A DNA stretch of 64,000 nt. Origin: Filosporella fistucella. Taxonomy: Eukaryota > Ascomycota > Leotiomycetes > Helotiales. Made by a program: the position numbers and the translations under genes. Numbering within the stretch: position 1 is the first letter of the stretch; every line of letters starts with the position of its first letter. This document shows, piece after piece, positions 56,985 to 64,000 of the stretch. The stretch lies in the NCBI GenBank assembly GCA_030077755.1, contig JAQJZZ010000017.1:1116001-1180000 (forward strand), in the 5' to 3' direction. The notes under the pieces are model-generated. The model was not told the DNA's origin, ran no database searches, and saw only the letters and a list, made by a program, of their open reading frames with translations.

Positions 56985-59141
56985 GGCTCACCAATTGATG
57001 CTGCTGAAAGACAAGTCTTCCCAGCTTGTTGAAGGTTAGTTTGTTGATCTTGGTTGCAGATGCTATGCTTTTGAATTGCGATTACGATATGAGATAAGGT
57101 CACGTGGATGTTCTTGAAATGAGTGAATTCATCTAAAGTTTCAACCTTGAATTGCAACCCAGTCCACTCCTGCATTCACCTCACATCCCCATTTCTTTCG
57201 TCGTTTTTTGTATTTTCCGTTTAGTCTTCTCATGATCCAAGCTCGCCAGTCTCCATCCGCCAGTAGTTCTCCTTGCAGTTAAGAAGAATGGTGTCAACTT
57301 TAAAGCCTGAACAGCATGACATCTTCTCACAATTACAACCGGACTATTCTTGGTTCCTGTTCCTTTGATCAGAGTTTTCCATGCAGCATCGATTCCTTTG
57401 TCATCTCTGCACTTATGGCAGCACCAGTAACAAATGCCAGGTGCCTAGATTGAAGTCCGTATAATACTATTTTAGATTTTGTGGATTACATGTGAATGGC
57501 TGGGGACTACTTCTGAATTCCAAGAAACCTACCATGTGGCAGGGAGTGCATTAGAATGTGCATGGTGGTAAACGGCAAGTCTGACGATACTTATGAGTTG
57601 CATTGCAGTTATTTCTTTCACAAGATTACTTCATAGTCTTTTCCAGCTGTCAGCTTTATTTCATTGTATGCCTGTATCTCCTACAACTGAACTGTGCTCT
57701 AAGCTGAGTCAAGCATTTGTCATTGTCATCCAGTGTTGGTCAGTCACATAAGCACAGAATGTTATTTCATTCGGCTCCGAATTCTTTCCCTCGTTTTGTG
57801 TATTGACCATCCTGCGGAGCATTCAAAACGTCCCGTGCTTGTCTGACTTTTACAAATTTGCCTCAGGGTCAGGAACAGGTCATCAGCACATTTGTCTATT
57901 GCTCATATCTCTGCAATGGTTCAAACATCTTGAAAATCCCATCTGTAATGCTAAAAGCATTAATCACAAGGCACTTTAAGAAATCAAATAGCTCTTATAT
58001 GTGTTTGAGTAATTTTGGATATTCACTCTCCTTTGGTTCGCTTATATTGTTTGAGGTATGTACCGCTTCTGGTAGAATTGATTTCAAGACAATTCGTTAT
58101 ACAGATCAAGCTTTATGCAGATAAGGTGGCGTCCAATAAGGATCTAAATGATGTTTGCTAGAGTCGATGCCGAGTTCAATCATTAGAGTGTGGCTGACAT
58201 GGCTTTTTGATACTCCCAATATATTGACAGATTTGATAATACCCATCTGCGAGGCTTCCCGTTCCATCCCGGCAGGCACAGATTGTGGTTCAGTTGCATA
58301 AACCTTAGATGCAGACCGCTTTTCACCTGGCGATCTTTTCCAGGGACAGATAAGCTTAATTAAGATTCAACTCAAATTTCGCTGATCATGACATCCACAG
58401 CCGCTAATTTTGTTTGGGCCAAGGTGAAAGGAAGTTTTCTCGCGCTCACCAACTTCGTGGAATTTTAGAGAAAGACGGTATGTTCTAGCTAACAGTCTTC
58501 CCCAATCATTTTTTCGATTGGCAACAAAGCACCAAAGCCTTGTGCTGGTACGGAAACATAGCTCCATTTTAGAAGCGGTTGGCAGATCATTTGCCAAGCT
58601 CGGTCCTGGCTGCGAGATTGAGAAAGGTAAGCAATATCCACTAAGGGCGCAGTGACAGAAGTCGAAAGCGCCGAGGACCTTTATAGTTCATCTGGAATTC
58701 TTGTGGTGCTCGACAGCACTGTGGAGCTACTTCTGGCACAAGAGCGATCTATGAGTACGACTACAATTTGAAGACCCGTGAATGTTTCGAATTGATCAAG
58801 CCTCACCTTCTGTTAAACGGTCTATTCTACTCTGCCGGCCACAAGCTGGACTTTTGCTACGAAGTTCAAGCTTCTTCAGTTTACTACGAAGACGCCACTC
58901 GTAGGGTGCGGGGAAGAGTGTACTTCAATTACGCTTCTGGGCTGTGAAGGCTGTCATGCACAACCTAAAGCCTCACTTGGTATCTGGTTGTCGCGCGTCA
59001 CCGAAAAGTGTATTCTCATCCGAGGTGATTGGGAGGTAGAATCGTTCATCTTTGATGACAAAGACCATCATTACAGCACTATCGACAAGTATCCTTGGAA
59101 GATGTCAAGATAGGCAATTTGTTTGACCTTTACTCCTTTTC
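56985..59141. other. Intergenic region left of the peptidase remnant
   Basis: About 2.2 kb without a supportable gene. 58740-59060 (plus) reads as fragmentary protein-like sequence interrupted by stops and shifts, and may be further decayed parts of the peptidase that ends at 59437, but I cannot align it with confidence. Confidence 0.45.
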
Positions 59142-59437
59142 TCAACTCCAATATTCGCCTCGCTACTCACTCGGATCAATGAAGAGTGTTGGGTTGCTGG
59201 CAAGTCGACCGTGGGCTTTGTCAACCCGACTTTGGTATGTTCCAATAAATCTTAGCATAGACCAACTTGCTAATTCCCGAGTAGTATGCTAATTCACAGG
59301 TACTGCACGACATTACGACAGGAAACAACCCTGGCTGCAATACAAATGGGTTTTCAGCTTCGACCGGCTGGGATCTTGTGACTGGCTTAGGTACACCAAA
59401 TTATCCAGCAATGTTGGAACTTTTCAAGAATCTTTAA
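59142..59437 (+). pseudogene. Remnant of a sedolisin (S53, tripeptidyl-peptidase-like) gene
   Basis: Two spliceable blocks, 59142-59234 and 59285-59437 (GTATGT..GTAG intron), encode the C-terminal end of an S53 peptidase. Block 1 reads STPIFASLLTRINEE, then AGKSTVGFVNPTL; block 2 includes LHDITTGNNPGCNTNG, then STGWDLVTGLGTPNYP and LELFKNL before TAA. These match the end of secreted fungal sedolisins. The GTSAS sequence carrying the catalytic Ser just before STP is not present, and the usual GWDPVTGLG has Leu for Pro, a single C-to-T change. The rest of the ~600-residue enzyme is missing or unrecognisable, so I call a pseudogene rather than a partial gene. Confidence 0.8.
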
Positions 59438-60190
59438 TAAGTGGAAATGAAAGCGAAGGCAGTTTTCTGGTCTGAAATTAAATACACGATGCTGAGAAGT
59501 TATTCCTTGTAATGTGGAGGACGTTATTAGCTACATGACTTTTGACATATGCAACTGCAAAACCTCTCTGCGAACGGGAATAACCACCAACGGTAAAAGA
59601 TCACCAGACGTTCTAAACTTGATGTGCCACGTTCGGATGTTATATTCCCAGTCATGTACGTCAGGGCCAAAATCCAAGCTCCAACAGTTCTATTGAATTT
59701 CTATTCTGATCATGTCCTTGTGATGCCGTGATATAAACTGTCTGTTTAGTGTAAGAGAGAAGTTAGTCATTGTATCGACCTGACCCATTTTCCAGAAGTG
59801 ATAGGACTGAATATCTATATAATCACCAGCCCATGAGAATGTACAAGCTGGTCAGTCTCAAATTTCAATATCTCGACCTGAAGTGCTAGGATTTCTTCAC
59901 CACATTCAAAAGTCTCCATAGTGTACAGAATAATGCAAGCATAGTTGAATCAAACTTCCGTTCACTTACTTATAGTAGTGATTACCATTATAGATATCCA
60001 CCGAGACCCATTTTATAACTGAAGTTGGCACAAATTTCAATATCAGATACAAACAAGTAGGTAGGCACGAAAGTGAAGCGCACGTGATAAGGGTGTTCAG
60101 TGAACCACTTAACGCGTCGCGCGGACGCGATTTGTTATAATCAACATCCTCCATCGCTCGACAGTGACAACCCTTCGACAATTCGCAGAT
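59438..60190. promoter_or_regulatory. Spacer and RPA2 promoter
   Basis: 753 bp between the peptidase remnant and the RPA2 start. The right end holds the MCB and E-box motifs described separately. No coding frame is supported. Confidence 0.55.
60081..60130 (+). promoter_or_regulatory. MluI cell-cycle box and E-box upstream of RPA2
   Basis: ACGCGT at 60112-60117 is an exact MCB element, 74 bp before the RPA2 ATG. A one-mismatch ACGCGA follows at 60125-60130, and a CACGTG E-box lies at 60081-60086. MBF (Mbp1/Swi6-type) drives G1/S expression of DNA replication genes through MCBs in ascomycetes, so S-phase induction of this gene is a reasonable inference. Confidence 0.6.
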
Positions 60191-61231
60191 ATGGGTACGT
60201 ACAGTCCCAACATGAAATAGATACCGGCTGACGTGAAATAGCAGATTACGGTTACCAAGGAGGCCAATACAATACTAATTATGGTGCACAAGGAGGGGCA
60301 GATGGAGGAGGTTTTATGGGAGGATCACAGACTGGTAGTCAAGACAGCCCAGGCGGAAGCAAGGTCAGATACAGCGCAATGTGTTGTATTAGCCTGCTAA
60401 ATGCCTTAGACATATGGAAAAGAGACATTACGACCTGTCACCATCAAACAAATTATCGATGCGTATGTCTCCCTTGTGCTGAAATCTTCTACTTGACTCA
60501 CTTTTCAATAGACAACAACCCCACCCAGACAGCGAATTCAAGATAGATGGCTCGGAAGTTACACAAGTATAGCCCACCATCTACTGGTAACTATCGGTAT
60601 GAACCTTATATTGACAAATCTATAGTTAACCTTCGTTGGACAAATACATTCTGTCTCTGAACAAACGACAAACATAACCTACAACCTCGATGACGGTACT
60701 GGGCTAATTGATGTCAAACAATGGATCGATAGTGATGCAGACCCCGCACATGCAAGGCCAAAACCAAAGGAAGGCGACTATCTGCGTGTATACGGCCGAT
60801 TAAAAGCCTTCAATAACAAGCGACACGTTGGAGCACACCTTGTTCGACCAGCTCAAGACTTCAACGAAATCAGCTATCACCTCCTAGAAGCTACTTCTGT
60901 ACATTTGTATTTCACTCAAGGACCACCTGATGGAATAAAGACAGAGGGTGGTGGAAATGGGATGTTCGTTGACAGCTATGGAGGTGCTACGAATGGTGGT
61001 GCTGTTGCGGGAGGGAAACCGCTTCCTAAAGACATATCAATTGTGGGGAAGAAAGTCTTCGAGCTTTTGCGTGATACACCCCAGAACAATGAAGGTCTCC
61101 ATGTCGCTTTGATCGCACAGTCTTTGAAGCTGGCACAGAATGATGTGTTCAAGGCAGGAGACGAGTTGCTAGGCATGGGATTGATTTATACCACAGTTGA
61201 TGACGAGACTTGGGCTGTACTTGAGTACTAA
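60191..61231 (+). CDS. RFA2: Replication protein A subunit 2 (RPA32)
   Basis: Five exons: 60191-60194, 60242-60363, 60425-60462, 60512-60566 and 60626-61231, giving 274 residues. Exon 1 is only ATGG. The N-terminus is Gly/Gln/Ser-rich (ADYGYQGGQYN), like the phosphorylated tail of RPA32. LRPVTIKQIIDAQQPHPDSEF leads into the OB fold (LTFVGQIHSV; DDGTGLIDVKQW; DYLRVYGRLKAFNNKRHVGA), and the C-terminus is a winged helix (about 200-274, VFELLRDTPQNNEGLHVALI). It binds single-stranded DNA in the heterotrimeric RPA complex in replication, repair and recombination. The tiny first exons explain why only the last exon is visible as an open frame. Confidence 0.95.
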
Positions 61232-61572
61232 AGATATGGGATGTATCTGGCGTTACTGGCGGACATTATATGTTTACGAGTTAAGATATTCTTGTAATAC
61301 GAAGGCCTCGTAATCATGGATGGTATGAATCATGAAAACATGATTCAATTTTGCAAGCTACCAAATGTCAATTGTACCGAGTGAATGAGCGAAATAATCC
61401 TGATAGAACTAATTGAGATATCCAATTTGCAGCCAAAACCATATCGAAACTTGAACGCAATCATCAGTCAAAATATCCGAAGCCAACGCTGCGATGCTTT
61501 ATCGCCAAAACCTAAGGAACCCAACCTTTCTCAGACAGTCCAAGTTGGACATCCTGTTCCACCCCTGAAGCT
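61232..61572. other. Convergent 3' spacer with hairpin
   Basis: 341 bp between the RPA2 and acetyltransferase stop codons. A perfect 9-bp hairpin, TGAATCATG-n4-CATGATTCA, lies at 61326-61347. The 63-codon frame at 61385 has no features. Confidence 0.55.
61326..61347. repeat. Perfect 9-bp hairpin in convergent spacer
   Basis: The stem halves 61326-61334 and 61339-61347 are exact reverse complements around an AAAA loop. It lies about 95 bp past the RPA2 stop. It may mark a 3'-processing or termination region, or be chance in AT-rich DNA. Confidence 0.4.
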
Positions 61573-62485
61573 CTAGGTACGGATTCTCACAGCCCCTTCC
61601 GTCTTCCCCTTGGAGCTCTCCGCGACACTCTGCGGTTCTCTAACCATGATGTGCAACTTGATAGACTTTGGTCCACGCTTCATCTCGATATCAAGCGCGG
61701 CTTCGAAGCCATACTTCTCATAGTACGGAAGGTTGCTTGCGGCACTCGACTCGAGATATGTGGCCTTGCCTTCGCGGTCGGCCTATGAGAATCTAGATTA
61801 GAATCGGTAGGTCATGTATTAGCAATGGATGGATATGCTTACAATGTCAGTCATATGCTCAATTAACTTCCTCGCATACCCTTTGCCTCTTGCACTCGGT
61901 TTTGATCCAAGGTAGACAAGGTAATAGGAATCGTCGTCTCGCTCCTTCATGACTTGATGCTTGGTGTCGTGCAACAGAGGCAAGAACTCATCATAGAATC
62001 GCTTCTTGCCTTCGCGAGACAGCTTGTACCAAAGTCTCCACATGCCACTGCGAAGAATAGTCCAGAGATCGTCCATGTTCTTTCCTGGAGGCATCCTATA
62101 ATCGTAAGTTCACGCTCTGTCATTGTTGTTCCTTCCCGCAGGATCACAAAATGGAAAGCGGGTAGTATCGGACGTACCAGAGGGCAACGGCATCATAATT
62201 TGGTCCAATTGTTGTCACAATGCCTTTGTAGCAATGAGCAGCTGTGATATAACGAAGAATATCACAATGGAGCTTGTACTTGTATTCCTCGGAATAAGCA
62301 GCCATATCCTCTGTATCAATAAAGTACTTCGCTACTTCATCAGCGACGAAAGCTTCAGCAAGACACTGTGCAGCTTGCTCATATTCTGAAATTCCAATCA
62401 CGCGAACCTGTTCCTCAGAAGGAAGAGACAAGCTACGCTGTTTTTCAAGAGTAATGGAAGTTTTACTACTTGAATTCTGCGCCAT
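61573..62485 (-). CDS. GNAT-family N-acetyltransferase
   Basis: Exons 62485-62178, 62095-61843 and 61782-61573 give 256 residues. The GNAT fold is seen as an N-terminal helix with AAQCLAEAFVADEVAKYF, a strand region KGIVTTIGPNYDAVALWMPPGKN formed across intron 1, the strand DDSYYLVYLGSKP, then the acetyl-CoA pyrophosphate loop SARGKGYARKLIEH (R/Q-x-x-G-x-G/A type) and the final strand-helix ATYLESSAASNLPYYEKYGF. This is the layout of fungal cytosolic acetyltransferases of small amines or unknown substrates. The acceptor is not predictable. It is convergent with RPA2. Confidence 0.92.
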
Positions 62486-63782
62486 GATTGCAATTTATTG
62501 AATTCTATTCTGTAACGGTAATGATTTCTGTCACAGATGAGTTTCCAGAGTCAGTGATATGCGAGGCAATACGCACATGGTTCTGCTGGTCTTGTGGAAT
62601 CTCCTGTATGTTGTTTAGAAAGCTGCGATCTCGACACTGTTATGTATCGAGAGGGAAAGCGCAGGCAGTTGAGACTTTGGCGTATGTCAACCGACATCAA
62701 CGTAGATGTTCTTGGGTAATTTGGAGGAGTAAAATAGGTTGAGACGACGGAAGAATCCCGTCGAAAATGAGGAAACTGTTTGATTGTTTGCGTATGGGCT
62801 GGTTTAGCGGTTTTGGTGAACGTGAGATGCACTGGCAGTTTGTAAACTGTTCAATGTGATGTAAGTGGAATAGCAAGTATGTTGATTCAAGTGTAATCAG
62901 CCAGATACTTCTGTTTGGATAGAATGGTAGAGAAAAAGAGAAGTCGTAGGAGGGAGCGGTAGGATAAAGGTTATGTAGACGCTCGAGACCCTGGAACATG
63001 TCTTGCCATGGATACCCGTAGATTTGACAACCCCACCGGCACTAGAGAAGCCATCGTGAATTTGGCGTCCAACCGAATGCTTCCCGGTGTCTCCGCTGAT
63101 AGCGATTGCAATGCTTGAGAATTGGTAACCGGATCGCCTGCTTGTGCGTCGAAATTTTGTGTCATTTTTGCTGTATGATTTGTAACATCCAATAAGGCCC
63201 AGTTCCGCCTCTGTTTGTCCTCTCCACTGTTGCGCAAAGTACAATTGATCCTTACGTTCTCAGAATCTTGAATCGTTGTCAAGCATTATCGTGAGGCGTG
63301 GGGTATGCCGTCCGCATGGACATTCCTAGCAGAGTATAGTGTAATCTGGACCTTCAGACAGCGACAAGCGCCGAGCACCGACTTCGAGCTACAGCCGGAT
63401 AGGGAGGCAGAGGCATATACGAGACATGAGAAGATAGAAAGTTTTGAGGCCATGAAGCTATCATTGCTGACTTTCAATAGAAAAGAATTGAAATATTTAA
63501 ACATTACCTTGCCGGTGTACTCAATTGCAACTTTGCAAACCTCTCCGTGGGGGAGAGCAACAATAGGACGCCCACTGAACACTAGTTTCTTGGGAATGCA
63601 TGCGCAATACTCAATTTGTTGAGTCTGTCTGCAGGGTATATCTTCGCACCTTCGACCAAATCAACAACAATCCTGCTTCTGTGTGGTCCTGAATAGCTCC
63701 CACGCCTCGCCTTCCAATCCGATAAAAACCTCGTATGTCTGCCTGCGCCGCCTATACATCTGTGGACCAATCTGCAATTCAA
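62486..63782. other. Intergenic region, 1.3 kb
   Basis: Upstream region of the acetyltransferase and downstream region of the isomerase, both on the minus strand. The frames present overlap one another and have no family features. Confidence 0.55.
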
Positions 63783-64000
63783 TCACATTCTGCGGATCTC
63801 CTGTTCGTTCATGTACTTCTCCAATCCTTCATCCAAGTGCTCCCACCACTCGAACAACAAAGAATGGCAGATAAGCTTGAACCACGGCGTGAATTTCAAC
63901 TCGGGGTCTTCGAACATGGCTTTCAAACCCTCTGCAGTTACATATCGAGTATCACGTACTTCGTTCAGGTTGGGCTGGAGGTCAACATCTGCCTTGATGA
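63783..64000 (-). CDS. IDI1: Isopentenyl-diphosphate delta-isomerase, C-terminal end (partial)
   Basis: The last 72 codons of a gene that continues beyond the right edge; no start codon lies in the window. Minus-strand translation gives ADVDLQPNLNEVRDTRYVT, then a helix ending FEDPELKFTPWFKLICHSLL, then FEWWEHLDEGLEKY and the final EIRRM before TGA at 63785-63783. The TPWF..FxWW pattern and the C-terminal I-x-RM are characteristic of eukaryotic IDI1 (Nudix-fold isomerase). It interconverts IPP and DMAPP in the cytosol or peroxisome for ergosterol and other isoprenoids. The Nudix box and catalytic Cys/Glu lie outside the window. Confidence 0.9.
   Translation of the reverse strand, partial: IKADVDLQPNLNEVRDTRYVTAEGLKAMFEDPELKFTPWFKLICHSLLFEWWEHLDEGLEKYMNEQEIRRM

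Overview
The window is nuclear DNA of a filamentous ascomycete (Pezizomycotina). The short GT-AG introns (about 48-330 nt) with CTAAC/CTGAC-like branch sites, a fungal Zn2Cys6 regulator, a fungal hybrid histidine kinase and an exo-polygalacturonase all fit this. A plant-associated Leotiomycete (Botrytis/Sclerotinia-like) is my inference from gene style only. I rebuilt gene models by hand from splice signals, phase and family conservation; every multi-exon CDS span given includes its introns.

Layout. 1-7300: no convincing gene, with simple-sequence patches. 7301-8548: zinc-free MDR oxidoreductase (+). 9542-14530: 13-exon hybrid histidine kinase (-). 16277-18085: MFS drug/polyamine-type transporter (-). 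20566-23471: NirA/NIT4-like Zn2Cys6 activator (+), convergent with 23815-25265, a secreted GH28 exo-polygalacturonase (-). The latter shares a 775-bp divergent promoter with 26041-27041, an FMN split-barrel (Alr4036-type) protein (+). 30000-31337: unknown acidic protein (+). 32229-33473: Arc1-type tRNA-binding cofactor (-). 33.5-39 kb: a long gene-free tract with an AT-rich, RIP-like stretch, a foldback (MITE-like) element and a pyrimidine-rich leader running into a bZIP factor (39065-40193, +). 40789-44793: large nuclear protein of unknown function (+, three exons). 45587-46996: PP4-type phosphatase catalytic subunit with a long insertion (-). 47543-47905: small membrane-anchored conserved protein (+). 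48867-51697: CSC1/OSCA-type (DUF221) channel (-). 54066-55967: coiled-coil protein (+). 56236-56984: SPF31/DNAJC8-type J protein (-). 59142-59437: remnant of a sedolisin (S53) peptidase (+). 60191-61231: replication protein A subunit 2 (+) with an MluI cell-cycle box. 61573-62485: GNAT acetyltransferase (-). 63783-64000: the C-terminal end of isopentenyl-diphosphate delta-isomerase (-), cut by the window edge.

Most of the genes are housekeeping (RPA2, PP4, Arc1, SPF31, IDI) mixed with environmental-response functions (histidine kinase, MFS transporter, Zn2Cys6 regulator, pectinase, stress-gated channel). I see no biosynthetic cluster, CRISPR, rRNA, tRNA or intact transposon. The most interesting signals are the sedolisin relic, the foldback element with mostly transition-type arm differences, the bZIP gene with two interchangeable starts around a leader intron, the PP4 insertion, and several reading frames hidden by introns.
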